NCBI GenBank assembly: GCA_047495785.1
Contig: JBLDXI010000007.1
Location: 3,844,001 to 3,908,000 of the forward strand
Origin: Lepidodermella squamata
Taxonomy: Eukaryota > Gastrotricha
Direction: 5' to 3'
Length of the DNA stretch: 64,000 nucleotides
Part shown: one piece after another, positions 35,101 to 45,445 of the stretch
How positions within the stretch are numbered: position 1 is the first letter of the stretch
How the letters are laid out: every line of letters starts with the position of its first letter
Notes under the pieces: model-generated
Databases searched by the model: none
Told to the model about the DNA's origin: nothing
The model's input: only the letters and a program-made list of their open reading frames with translations
Program-made: the position numbers and the translations under genes

Positions 35101-37979
35101 ATTATTTTGCTTTCTTTTTGAGCGAACTCGAATCAAACTTTAATGGCGCATCTTTCATTAACGAAATGAGTCTTTTTGTTTACAAAAGAACACGGGGCAA
35201 GCAATTAGCCGCTATTTTACCCCATATTGGCTGAAAGCGCATCAATAGTTAAGCGAGAACGCGTCAAGTAGCATCATTTCATTACGCTAAAATGATTGCA
35301 GCACTAATGTTTCAACAATCAGAAGAATGAGTTTCATACCACGTGTAAGTAATGAAAGGAGTGCGTGAGGATAATCTTCAGAACTGCACCAAATTACCCA
35401 AAAATTCACATTTTTTCGGAAAATTATCCCCTTGAATTATCCCTTTTTGGTGAAATTGCCGTATTTACATGTTAATCAATTCATAAAATGATGAGAAAAG
35501 TCGAATTTTGAGAAAACTTCAAGGCAAAATTCTGAAATAATTGTATAGGTCAGCGATTTCAATACTCAATTCAGGATATTTAATTCTGAAAACTGTTTAG
35601 GAAATACCTAATAGGAAAACCCCAGTGGTACCTGGTTCAGATAAAAATTTTCCGGATATTTCAAATCCATTAAATATTTGACTTCCAATCGCACTGCATT
35701 TGAACATTTTCTTACGGACAGCATTAATACAAATATTCCTCATAAGTCACATTTGTCAGATATTTTGACGCTCAATCGTTTTGAACGTTGATGTTTTTCC
35801 GCTGAAAAAATAGTTTACGCCAAACTTTCATTGTTTCAGGCAATCTCGGGCTGCATGGTGCTGATGAAAAACCAACACGCTTGTGAAATCGCTGGTTACA
35901 CAGTGGCTTTCAGACCTTTCATCGTCAAGAGGCTGTGTTGTAGTTGTATCCTATGCTTAAACAGCAAGCATGTAACAACGACCCAAGTTCACTTCTGGTC
36001 ACGTCACGTCACGTCACCTCATCATCATCATCATTATGTTCCCACCACGGCGCCTTTTTCGTGACTGGCGGCTAATTGCCGGTCTCTCGAGAGGTCGACT
36101 TCCGCGCCGCTCTCCGCAAGTGTCGCAGCTCACAAGGTGACGAACACGGCGCACAAGAGACGCGCACGCGTGCAAATACAAGTTGCGGCCGCCCATTTTC
36201 ATCACGAGACGCTCGCTCGTTCGTCTATGACAAACGCTGAGCGGGGCAAATAACAACATCAACAACAACAACAATATCAACAACAAACAACACTAGAAGC
36301 GGCCGGCGCGCAGCTACAAACAGACTCGATTAACATGTATTTAGACGCGTGTGCGCGACACTGAGAGCCGCAAAAATCGATTGCGCACCTGCGCACACCG
36401 ATTCCTGTTTGATGAATTACCTATGCGACCTATGCGGCCAGTGACGCGTTTACAACATGATACGAAAAATTATGCATGTATGTTGTGATTGTCTTGTTAT
36501 TCGCGAGATGTGTATTCCGGGGAGATTTTAACAAAACAATACGCGTATTTTGCATCGGCTTATTAAAGAGCCAAAAAATAATAAACGGTGAAGAGAGAGC
36601 GCGGCGTAAATAAACAAAACAATTCAAGTCTCATCTAAGCATCATGATAAAATAATGAGAAGCAAAATCAAGCCGATTTGAGTGATATAAGAAGTTTAAA
36701 AATGCATTTGACTAAATTTTACTTGAATAATCTGTAACCGAATCGAAACATTCCAGCTACAGTGAACATTGTTGCGTCAGGCTGAATAGTCCGGTTCGAG
36801 CGATCGCGAATGAGGAAAGTTAAGATTTTTAAAACTTTTCAAGCTGTTCAGTCATTTTCGGGTACGATATTCATAAATTTCCATAGAGAATAATTGAAAT
36901 ACATAGCTAGATCCAGGATGATTGGCCCATTCAAAAAATTCAGGCGGCCATTGTCAGATAGGTGCTTGCATTTGTCTTCAAATCCTTTTTATATAAAATT
37001 CGGAAGTTAAATTATTAACTTTTTCCTTTAATTTCCATTCGGAAATCCTCGAACCGGAAATTCTACTTTTATGACGTTAAATTTGCGCCCATTAATACCT
37101 ATTCATGAAACATACAATCACGCAAGAAGGCTCGGGAGAATTTTCCGAAAAAAAGCAATCGCTAATTAATTAAACAAGAAGAATTGCTCGCAACATGCAA
37201 TGAAATCACAAAAGTTGCTGTCGGATATCATTTCAATGTAATTTTTTCGCAATTTTGTGAGTAATAGTCAAAATTGAAAAGAAATAACGATGAAATTCTG
37301 CGTTATTTCCTGAAACACAGCTATCGTACTACAGAAATATTCGATGAGTCAAATTTTCAAGTCGGTTCCGCAAACATATTTTCGCTCTGTAGCGATAGCG
37401 ACAAGGAAATGACCGCGCTAATTGAACAAAAAACTGAAAAATTATCATATAATTTTTCTTTTCATTTTCCTCCGGCAAAATAACTCATTTCTCACATTTT
37501 CCCCATATGAATTACAAACCAAGGGTACTTAAGTATTATGAATAAAATATGCTGCAAATGAGGCATACCTGTTCGAATTCTTCATTAGCCAGCGCAGCTT
37601 GCACGCCATCTGTGCACAGCTTGAGGTCGATGATATCTTCGACACGTTGCAAACACGCGGCAACACGCCCACGCACGCCATCCAACGACTTGATCTGCCG
37701 CGTCACTTTATCGCCCAGATTCGCCGAAAAATCCAACGCAGAATCGAGCTCGCGGCAGTCTGTTTCAATGACATGTAGCCCACCCAACTCGGCTAGCAGG
37801 CGCAGTAGCTCCGTCTCAGTTCGCAAATCATCGGCCATGAAGGCGGAAAACCGGGCTTCGACGCCCTTTTGGGCCACGCAAAGCCCGGCGTACATCGCTT
37901 CGAGCTGTTCAACCGTCTCATACCCGGTCAATTCGACATCTTCAACAATTTCTGCCGGCTGACTGGCAACATCAGCCAT
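32151..37979 (-). CDS. COG4: Conserved oligomeric Golgi complex subunit 4
   Basis: Lobe A subunit of the COG tether for intra-Golgi retrograde traffic. Four exons: 37979-37569, 34867-34142, 34010-33354, 32795-32151; all phase 0, 812 residues (human about 785). N-terminal helices (ELDSALDFSANLGDKVTRQI), then AAAHIHRFLKLD at exon 2, and the very conserved C-terminus (YEADDPWCQGLIRQ, SWSIRDRFARLTQMATIL, WRLTPTEIRQVLALRVDF). The ATG is 16 nt after an acceptor (TTTTTTTAG). Exon 2 carries a small Ser/Pro/Ala linker (SETSPPTSPAPAAG). Intron 1 is 2.7 kb, by far the longest of this gene. Confidence 0.95.
33020..33165 (-). repeat. Dispersed repeat family, copy B
   Basis: Minus-strand copy in the last COG4 intron. 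It shares GGCATGA, CTGAAGTT-AACTC, ATCGATATC and GATTT-TAAAAT blocks with copy A at 8332-8480. Confidence 0.5.
34868..37568 (-). other. COG4 intron 1 with CpG-rich regulatory-looking island
   Basis: Mostly AT-rich, but 35990-36400 is CpG-rich with four overlapping CACGTCACGT-type repeats (35997-36016), a CATCAT run, NotI-like and Sfi-like G/C patches, and a CAACAA tract (36255-36295). No convincing coding exon; the plus ORF at 35831 and the minus ORF at 36014-36286 lack domains. Likely an enhancer or alternative promoter rather than a gene. Confidence 0.4.
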
Positions 37980-38339
37980 AATACGAGTAAAAAATCTAAA
38001 AAAAACAACGAAAAATAAAGTCAACAGTTTTACTTCAAGTCGTTTGATATCGATAAAATTTTCTTGTTATTATATTATAATAATTTTAATTTTTTAAACG
38101 AATATTTTATAGGGTACAATCTATTTAAGAGGAATTTTTCTATTTTTTTCTGTCTGACAAGTTGAGAGACTGATTGTAGGTGAATTTTTTTCGTGAAATC
38201 AATATCGACATATTAGATTTGAGCCCATTTACCAGATAAAACAACACGAGACGTAGATAGAAAAAACACCAAAAGTAGAAACGAAAAACACGAGAGGAAT
38301 GTACGTATAATTTTTTATGCAAGTTACTTTCCCACATGC

Positions 38340-39668
38340 TCAAAACACCATGTCCAAGGTGTCTTGCGGGCATGTCCGGTTGAAAGAAGGCTGAACCTGA
38401 CTGGTTGTCACAACTACGTGCTGAGAAGAACTCGTAGAAGTTAGTGCCGCAATTGGTCTCATACCTAAGGCCGAGGTATGATGAGCCAACTCCAACCCAG
38501 CTCTTGTTGTCGTCGACGCAATTCCCGCCTGATTTTCGTCAAAATTATCACTATCATCTTCATAGCCGAAAACGGCGATTTTATCGTCGAATCTCAGCTG
38601 TTTCGATCCTGAGCCCGTGCCACGTCTCAACCACATCGGCTTAGCTTTAATAGCCGCAGCACCGCCGATAACTGTAATTTTCACATTAACCTCCACTTCA
38701 GTCTCAATGTCATCTTCTTCGTCGGAAAACGGACTTTCGGGAAGTTGCGGGGCGCCTGGTGAGCCGAAATCGACAAAATCGACACCGGCATCGTCGGATC
38801 GAGAAGATAAAATCAAATCCGGAGTAGCTGGTTCTTCTTTTTTGATTGCTTGATTCTGCTGATTCTGTTGACGCCAAGATCTGCCGGTGAAAATCACAAT
38901 TCGCTCGCCAAAAACTTGTTCCTTTTTCTTCTTGTGGTCTGAATTGGTCGATGGGGGTGGCGGGGCTGGAGGTTTAGGAGCTTGTGGTTTGATAACAGGA
39001 GTTTGTTGAAGTGGAGCAGCTGGTTGCACAATTTCAGCCGGTTTTTCATGAATCGGAGTGATAACAGGTTTAGGTTTAACTACAACCGGTGAAACGGAGT
39101 GATTTATATTGCTTGAGATCAACGGCGTTTCCACGACAGCAGGTTTCAAATCAAACCTAGCTCGAAGTGACGAGACCATCTGCGGTCGTGGTAAGCTATT
39201 TGTCGGAGATTCGTCCAAGCAAGATCGAACAGAAATTCCTTCGGGAGTTTGAGGTAACTGCTGCTGCTGCTGCTGCGGCTTCAAAATGGGCTGTTCAGGT
39301 GAGTGCTCGCTATTGTTATTGTCTCGGAATCTAGTCGATAACACGATATTCGGAGGTGGATTATGCGGGGTTTTGATTGGGGGCGGCGGAGCTGAGTGTT
39401 TAACAGCAGAAACAGGATTGTTGACGTTTGTTTCGGCATTACTCGCAGCAATAAGTTGCAAGTACTGTTCCCTTATCTTTTGAACATATCCTGTCTTGTA
39501 CTCGGGCTTCTCCAAGCCCTCGGCGGCAAGTAGGTCGGGTAAAGATGGTCTCCCTAAATGGTTCGAGTGATTGACGGATCGGCTGGAAACGCTACTTGGT
39601 GAGATACGCGAACGCTGATCCAGCAGCTTCGAAGCGCTGTTGTTATAGCTGATAAGACCTGTCGTCAT
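38340..39668 (-). CDS. Proline-rich disordered protein with possible PP1-docking motif
   Basis: Single coding exon, 442 residues. N-terminal Ser-rich segment, a conserved-looking helix (KTGYVQKIREQYLQLIAA), poly-Gln/Pro low complexity, several PPPP SH3-type motifs, then KKKKEQVFGERIVIFTGRSW, an acidic stretch (FSDEEDDIETEVEVNVKI), and KQLRF-DDKIAVFGYED near residue 375. KQLRF matches the RVxF docking consensus for protein phosphatase 1, and the following VF-Y context recalls taperin/phostensin, but I would not name it on this. The ATG lies 36 nt after an acceptor that itself follows the MIC26/27 poly(A) signal by about 20 nt. Confidence 0.75.
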   Translation of the reverse strand: MTTGLISYNNSASKLLDQRSRISPSSVSSRSVNHSNHLGRPSLPDLLAAEGLEKPEYKTGYVQKIREQYLQLIAASNAETNVNNPVSAVKHSAPPPPIKTPHNPPPNIVLSTRFRDNNNSEHSPEQPILKPQQQQQQLPQTPEGISVRSCLDESPTNSLPRPQMVSSLRARFDLKPAVVETPLISSNINHSVSPVVVKPKPVITPIHEKPAEIVQPAAPLQQTPVIKPQAPKPPAPPPPSTNSDHKKKKEQVFGERIVIFTGRSWRQQNQQNQAIKKEEPATPDLILSSRSDDAGVDFVDFGSPGAPQLPESPFSDEEDDIETEVEVNVKITVIGGAAAIKAKPMWLRRGTGSGSKQLRFDDKIAVFGYEDDSDNFDENQAGIASTTTRAGLELAHHTSALGMRPIAALTSTSSSQHVVVTTSQVQPSFNRTCPQDTLDMVF

Positions 39669-39703
39669 TGGGCCAATTTGATGATTGCAAAATAATTAAC
39701 AGC

Positions 39704-39731
39704 CCTAAAATAAGGAAAATAGTCATTTATT
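39704..39731 (-). promoter_or_regulatory. Operon-like junction: poly(A) signal then splice acceptor
   Basis: AATAAA (39731-39726) ends the MIC26/27 transcript. Only 20 nt later CTTATTTTAG provides a 3' splice site whose exon begins at 39704, leading to the next ATG at 39668. This spacing is typical of trans-spliced polycistronic units. Confidence 0.5.
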
Positions 39732-39832
39732 GTGTTTCATTCACACTTTATGGTTTCATCGGGATAGAGAGCTAGAATAGAACAAGACCTAGGATGCGAT
39801 CGTTATTGATGCAGGTAAATTATGTTTTTAAA

Positions 39833-40321
39833 TTAGTCGGATTTGCCCGACGGCTTCGTTAAATGCCAAAGATATTCAGCCTTAGCAGCAGCTTTGTTGT
39901 AAACGTCACGCGCTTCCTCGGGAGCGACAGCAGCACCTGCCACACCAGCGCCGACAGTGAATGCGGTGAATCGAGCGAAACCTCCTCGTCGCATGAATAA
40001 CATGGCGGCGAATAATCCAGAGAGAGGAACGAGTGAAACCTTTAAGAACAATGCCGGATCTGTTCCCATATCGCTGACTGAAGTTTCAACATTTTTCAAA
40101 GTAGCCGTCGTTGACTTGACGAGAGAATCGGCGGCGTCAACGGTCTTCCATACTGATGGAGATACCGCCTGTCTAACTTCACCAATCTTTTCCGCCAAAA
40201 CATTTTTATAAGTAGTGGCAATAGTGGTTTCAGAAGTTTGTTCGGTGGCAATCGCCCTTGTTGCCAATGCAGGAGGGTCATAGACGGACAAGTCACTCAG
40301 ATTGATCTTGGAGGACGACAT
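39833..40321 (-). CDS. MICOS complex subunit MIC26/MIC27 (apolipoprotein O-like)
   Basis: Inner mitochondrial membrane protein of the MICOS complex that shapes crista junctions. 162 residues from the ATG at 40321. An N-terminal region with Ser/Thr/Val helices (VWKTVDAADSLVK) is followed by two membrane segments in the arrangement typical of the ApoO/ApoO-like family: LVPLSGLFAAMLF with MRRGG, then FTVGAGVAGAAVAP and a C-terminal YLWHLT helix. The upstream in-frame ATG at 40366 is not used in my model because an acceptor (TACTTTTTAG) lies at 40350, 28 nt before 40321. MIC26 and MIC27 cannot be told apart from this. Confidence 0.85.
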   Translation of the reverse strand: MSSSKINLSDLSVYDPPALATRAIATEQTSETTIATTYKNVLAEKIGEVRQAVSPSVWKTVDAADSLVKSTTATLKNVETSVSDMGTDPALFLKVSLVPLSGLFAAMLFMRRGGFARFTAFTVGAGVAGAAVAPEEARDVYNKAAAKAEYLWHLTKPSGKSD

Positions 40322-40349
40322 TTTACAGATTTTCAAGCGCTTTACTAAT

Positions 40350-41578
40350 CTAAAAAGTAAGTGCATTATGGACCATTAAGAATTTCGATTTGCATTTCAG
40401 TAGGTAAATACATAATACAATGACAATAAACCAGCGAGCAGAAGAACAGTACTTGGAAGTAAGTGGTAGCCTGGTCTCTTATCGGTCACCAGGCGTGAAC
40501 AAAGGTTTTGAGAGCCACTCATAGATATAACGATAAAACGAGCAACAGAAAAAAACGAGGTGCTGCTTGCTGCCAAGTCTAAAAGCAGTGCTCTTAGCGA
40601 TCGCCGGCTAGTTAGCAAACAGCAAACAGACAAGTCGATAATATCATAAAAAGTTCGAATATACTAATCAATCAATTTCCAAATGCACCAACAGCCAACA
40701 CCCGCAATCCGCAACAAAGCTCGATTCGCGCTACGGCGCTACGAGCTACGGCATTGCGCAGGTGTCGACGCAACTCCATCCACCAACAACTTTCTTATCG
40801 GCGGCGATCGCTCTGCAATTTTCGCGCATTTTTACGTCGAATCCTATTTTCACACATAATAGTATGCCAATAATTTTTTTCAAAAACTACATATTGATTA
40901 TTATTTTTATATAAATTAAAGCATTTTTAATACTCAATTAACATTAATTTGTCGCAGGTATTTTTGCAATATTTTTTCACGGTTTTCAACTTTTTTCATT
41001 CTTTTAGGCTTGCAGGAGGATTCTTACCGCATTTTACGTAGCTCGTAAAGACCATAGGAACGTTGGTGGTCGTTTATGGCACTATTTCTTTCGATGTGGT
41101 ACGCATTTTCAAGGCATTTTCATAGCTTCTATGCCTTGTTCACTTTTCGATGTTAGGCCTCATTGACATCATGGTTTGATTTTTCCACTTGAGACCTATG
41201 GCACACAACGCAGATCACATCATATCACGTATCTTTGAATATGTCCAAAGATAGGCACCGTTCAAGATCTTACGGCTACCTGACTTACGGCATTCAACGT
41301 GGCCATCAAGGCGCATCTTAAAGTGTTTCGGAAGCATCGGATCTCCACAAATTTAATACCAAATATTCAAGCTCTCTCCTGTTTAAGAGATGGACGTTAT
41401 TTTTGCCTGACAAGTCTAGGAAAACATGTTATCTCCGCATGCTTCGCAAAGAAGCTGTGTCGGTGTTGTACGCTTCATGATGAGAGGAGCGGCCCACCTT
41501 GGAGGGTTAACATTATGCATGGAATATCGCCATGAGCAAGTATTCACAAGTTGCTATGAACATACGTCATGTCTAAGG
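40350..41578. other. Intergenic, nothing recognised
   Basis: Upstream region of MIC26/27. 40700-40830 is locally GC-richer with GCTACGGC-type repeats, which suits a promoter. An ORF at 41299-41535 has no domain. Confidence 0.35.
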
Positions 41579-41923
41579 TTAATTCTGATAAGGTGTTAGC
41601 ATTTCATGAAATCTACCATGGGGCTGTGCGTATTTCTCTGCATCAGTTAGAACTTTTACTCGTATATACTTTCCATCTTTGAACAACATCTTATATCGCT
41701 TTCCAGTTTGTTGAGCTTCAGAAAGCTTAATAGCCATTAATCCGTCTTTCTTCACGAGCATGTCGCCTATGAATTGTTCTTCTATTCCAAGTACATTTCC
41801 ATATCCACTGAAAACCATGATAAGCGTTCCATCATGGTTTCCACAGTCCATTAAGTGTTTTTCTCCAGAAATATCACAGACAAAAGTCATTTTAATATTT
41901 TCTAAATCATCATAAAATGACAT
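41579..41923 (-). CDS. Hypothetical protein, 114 residues
   Basis: Single open exon with good codon character (YDDLENIKMTFVCDISG, then GNHDGTLIMVFSGYG and GKRYKMLFKDGKYIRVKVL). Composition suggests a small beta-rich, soluble domain. No signal peptide or membrane segment. AATACAG|G immediately before the ATG could be an acceptor; TATATATAAG lies 12-20 nt upstream, too close for a simple TATA promoter. No family recognised. Confidence 0.5.
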   Translation of the reverse strand: MSFYDDLENIKMTFVCDISGEKHLMDCGNHDGTLIMVFSGYGNVLGIEEQFIGDMLVKKDGLMAIKLSEAQQTGKRYKMLFKDGKYIRVKVLTDAEKYAQPHGRFHEMLTPYQN

Positions 41924-42400
41924 CCTGTATTCTTATATATAGTAGATGGATAAAACTATCAAGTGGAAACAGCTCACTTTTGAATTTGTTCAATTTGTTA
42001 AATACCAAAGGAAACATTCTTGGCGCTAGTATTTTCCTGAGTCCTGACTGATGGCAGAATTACATTCTTCTTTAATAGGGGTTTGCCCACTCTTTGCTTG
42101 GCGAAAACATTCTTAACTCGCAATATGTGCGTGGGTTATTTTCTTATATTTTTTCATGATGGCATTATAGGCGTGGAAAACCCCTAATGGCACTGCTGTT
42201 CATGTTTTGCTTGTGAAATTTTCCTACTTTATAGGAACAGTAGTATTTTTCACGTGACACAGCAAAGAATGACTGAGGTTGCATGTGGGAACGGCTTTTC
42301 TGAATCAGTCTCGTCTGTCAAAGGACAAACTCGATTCTGGCGACTAATGGCAATTCTACTAACAGTTCTCTAAGTTTCAGTTGTACTACCCATAGGACCC

Positions 42401-43146
42401 ATGTTCGACCCTAAGGATATAAACAGTTGGGATTTCGAGGGAAAAGTTAACGAGTTTGCAACTCTGAATCGGAAGTATAGCAATCTCGTGGAAGTCATAT
42501 TGGCGAGTGGCGTGAGTGTGAAATTTTATGACGAGCTACATGAAGATGTCTTCAAGGTAAATTTTTATTGAACTACCCTTTTTTGTTTATAACTTCTTTA
42601 TTTTATGTTCATTTCAAGGAGCATGGCATCGGAAAAACGACTTTTCTCAATGGGAACATCTTAATTCATCAGTTGGGCAATGGCCGTGAGCATCAAGCGC
42701 TGGTGCGAGAGTTGGATGGTTTTTTCAGAGATTACTCTAAAGCTCATGGCAGAACCATTCTCTCAACTGGTTCGGCTGATGTGAAACTGGGCGAAAATGA
42801 GCGTCGGCAACCTGATGGGTCTTTCAGTGGCGATGGTAAAAGGAACCCTAACACCCAAGAAGTTGAAACAGTTCCGTCGGTTGTTTTCGAAGTTATGGAT
42901 CATCATGTTGAGCTTTTTCTGGACGTCGCCAACAGATATATTCGACCAGATAACTCGATCTCCTTTGTTTTTATTATTCGCATCTATGAAGAACGTGAAA
43001 ATGGATCTCCAATGGTAGCTGTGGCGTGCGGTAAAAATTTACAAACGCGGCGGCGTTCGTTATACCGCACAGGCATTGATGTGACCTTGTTTGCGTGCTG
43101 CGGTAAAATATTTCCCGTCAAATGGAGAGTTATACCGAAACGCTAG
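42401..43146 (+). CDS. Uma2/DUF820-like PD-(D/E)XK nuclease-fold protein
   Basis: Two exons, 42401-42556 and 42619-43146, giving 227 residues. From about residue 76 the order matches the bacterial Uma2 (putative restriction endonuclease) family: EHQALVRELDGFF, STGSADVKL, the PD motif RRQPDGSF (Asp118), PSVVFEVMD (Glu143), and a NRYIRPDNSISFVFIIRIYE strand region. The usual lysine or glutamine after the E-x site is not obvious. Such proteins are abundant in cyanobacteria and rare in animals, so ancient transfer is possible, but a 62-nt intron and an acceptor 20 nt before the ATG show it is naturalised. The C-terminus (TLFACCGKIFPVKWRV) is not in the bacterial pattern. Family call is by motif order only. 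Confidence 0.55.
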
Positions 43147-43159
43147 CGAGTTGTCCGTT

Positions 43160-43352
43160 CTGATTTGTCGTAGATCCTATTCTAGTTTTCGGAGTTTTCG
43201 TAGTTATTTAGAATAATTACAAAATTCATTTTTCTGAGTTGTAAGATTCTGAAATGACGCGTTGAGTACTGAAATGTCGCTGAAGTAAAAATGATTTTAA
43301 TTTTCTGAAGTGTCGCCTTCTGAAATGTACGTTCTGAAATGACGTAGATCCT
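43160..43352. repeat. Degenerate short repeat cluster
   Basis: At least five copies of CTGAA(A/G)TG(A/T)CG-like units, with CGTAGATCCTA at both ends of the cluster (43171-43181 and 43340-43351). They begin just behind the Uma2-like gene stop. Origin unknown. Confidence 0.5.
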
Positions 43353-43584
43353 AAAATTTAAAATTACAAGAAAATAATTTTATTTAATAAAGAAAGTATT
43401 TATAAAAATAATATAAACATATTTTGTTACAAATTTTAGTTCTATATTTTATTTTTTATTTTTGTTGTTGAAATAAAATAATATAAAATATTTAAAAAAA
43501 AAACAAATAAAAAATATATCAGAACTTTTTTAGAAACAAAATAAAATATACAAGAAATTTCAAATATTTCATTTTATTTATTTT

Positions 43585-43728
43585 AGTAGTATAGTATAGT
43601 ATAGTATAGTATAGTATAGTACCGGAATATAAACGTCGTTATATCAAATATTTTTTCATTTTTTCAATAAAATGAATTAAAAATTATTTTCGATAACGAC
43701 TTTATATTCCGGTATTACTATACTACTT
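43585..43728. repeat. (ATAGT)n microsatellite inside an inverted repeat
   Basis: Seven tandem ATAGT units at about 43586-43620 are followed by ACCGGAATATAAACGTCGTTAT. The reverse complement of 43693-43728 reads AAGTAGTATAGTAATACCGG and on to AATATAAAGTCGTTAT, so both arms match with an AT-rich loop of about 50 nt. Likely a small foldback element whose arm expanded as a microsatellite. Confidence 0.6.
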
Positions 43729-44260
43729 ATAATTACCCTGATTATTAACAATCTGCCGCAGGGTGCGATCTTGGATCCTGGAGCCTGGAGCTGCCAAGGA
43801 TGAATTATAAGTGCCAAAATGACGTAATTTCAACAAAAAAACGGGTGAGCGAGCGAGCGAGGAATTTTTTTTTCACTAAATCAAGCTCAGAAACCTCTCA
43901 AAATTGACGAAACAGCGGGCTAAATTTACATTTTCTTTTCCGGTGTGTCCCATGAAAGTCGCCGGCTGATCTGCCGTCAGCACCTCCCATTACCCATTAT
44001 TCCCAAACACAATGCTAAGCTGAATAAATTAATCACTGGAGAACTTTCATCCCAGCTAATGGAGACAAGGTAGAGCCAGCCATTCATATTCCCCCTCAGG
44101 TCTCTTTATGAGACACTATTTTATTTCCAACATAGTCGGATATGAAACGGGGAACATAACGATTAGCATTTGCTTAAGCAATAAAACTACTGCACGAAAT
44201 GAATTTTGCAAGCTTCAGCGTGCCTGAAATCTGATTCGATGCTTTTTTTTACCAGCAAGT
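43729..44260. other. Intergenic, nothing recognised
   Basis: No coding evidence. Minus-strand downstream flank of the CD225-like gene. Confidence 0.3.
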
Positions 44261-44829
44261 TTAATAAAACATTCCAAGTTCCACGAAAATCAAAACCATA
44301 ACCAGCGCGAGTGCCACAACACCTACGATCATAGCTGCAGTCGATAACTTGATTGATTGCCTCAACTCATGCCTTGAACAAAAAACGAATGACATAGGTA
44401 TTGAGTTAGTACTGAGAAGAAGAACTTACGAGCTGGCGGTTGACTTATAGGCCAGTATCAAAGCCGGGATCGAACAATAAAGGGCTCCCTAAAAATTGAA
44501 TATTTCAGCTGGGAAATTATTGACTTTGTCATAAATACGCAAAAAACGGAGACCCAGCCCATGCAAACTGCTTTGTCCCTGAGTCGGGCGTATTCTTCCG
44601 CTGAACAATCGGCATGGTAGTTTGGAACAATGACGACAGTGTTAGGGCCCTGATTGGGCCAGTTAACTGCATACGGGTAGGTTGAGCCCTGACCAGCTGG
44701 AATGGTTTGGTAAGGCAAACCGGGCTGTTGTTGGAACACCGGCTGCGTCGATGGTTGATAGACCGGCGGAGGTTGCTGAACCGCAGCTAGTTGATCAGCC
44801 TCTGCTAATTTCTGCTTGTCTTCTTCCAT
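44261..44829 (-). CDS. CD225/dispanin-like membrane protein
   Basis: Three exons: 44829-44539, 44488-44430, 44372-44261, giving 153 residues. A Pro/Gln-rich cytosolic N-terminus (QQPPPVYQPSTQPVFQQQPG) precedes the CD225 core: MGWVSVFCGALYCSIPALIL (first hydrophobic segment crossing exons 1-2), AYKSTASS, a SIKLST amphipathic link, then TAAMIVGVVALALVMVLIF. The CxxP and A-Y-S features and the two-hydrophobic-segment plan fit the dispanin (IFITM/PRRT) superfamily, which tends to act in membrane fusion or trafficking. Overall similarity is weak, so the exact role is open. Confidence 0.65.
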
Positions 44830-45445
44830 TTTTATCGATAATAACGACTAACATTATAGAAAGATGGCATGCAAATTAAGCGCCAAGAAGATCTAAAAGA
44901 GTTTGCTATGCCGTATCGAAATGATATCGAACGCCCGGGTTGGATCTTATAAAGCAAAGCTTGCTTCACCTATGCTGCGAGAAAGAGTTCGGTATAAGAT
45001 GAACTGCGCGGAGGCTACAAACCATAGAGAACGGAGTGAATCACTCCGTTCTCTATGCTACAAACAGAGAGACATGTTTCATCATAGAAAAAACAGCTCA
45101 AATGTAGGTGACAGATAAGATCATCAAAGCTCTGTGAAGAATCACACAGCTAATATGTTTGCACTACGTTATCAGGCTATGCTTATCGCAGTTGATAGCC
45201 GACTTTGCGACATCGCCAGCGAGATAACGATTAGGTATTTTTGCATTTATTTACACCTTGTTGACCCCTTGGCCGGAGTAATGGAAGAATTGCTCACCTG
45301 ATTAATCACCCAACCCATGCGGTTAATTTGAATCTGAGCGATATCAGCTGAGTTTTCGTCTGTTACGCGGGATCAATAGGAACAATTCAATTTGAAAATA
45401 CGCATTTTGACCCTTACACGTTCTCCTGGCTTTTTATGGGATGTC
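44830..45445. other. Intergenic
   Basis: No coding evidence apart from the palindromic insertion described separately at 45014-45065. Confidence 0.3.
45014..45065. mobile_element. 34-bp palindromic insertion with 9-bp direct repeats
   Basis: CATAGAGAACGGAGTGA, one A, and the exact complement TCACTCCGTTCTCTATG form a perfect 35-nt palindrome (45023-45057). GCTACAAAC stands directly on both sides (45014-45022 and 45057-45065). A palindrome bounded by a 9-bp duplication looks like a minimal foldback or Mutator-type insertion remnant. Confidence 0.6.

Noticed and set aside
36014-36286. Minus ORF with Leu-rich start in COG4 intron 1
   Set aside because: The leucines come from the CAACAA tract read backwards; not a signal peptide.
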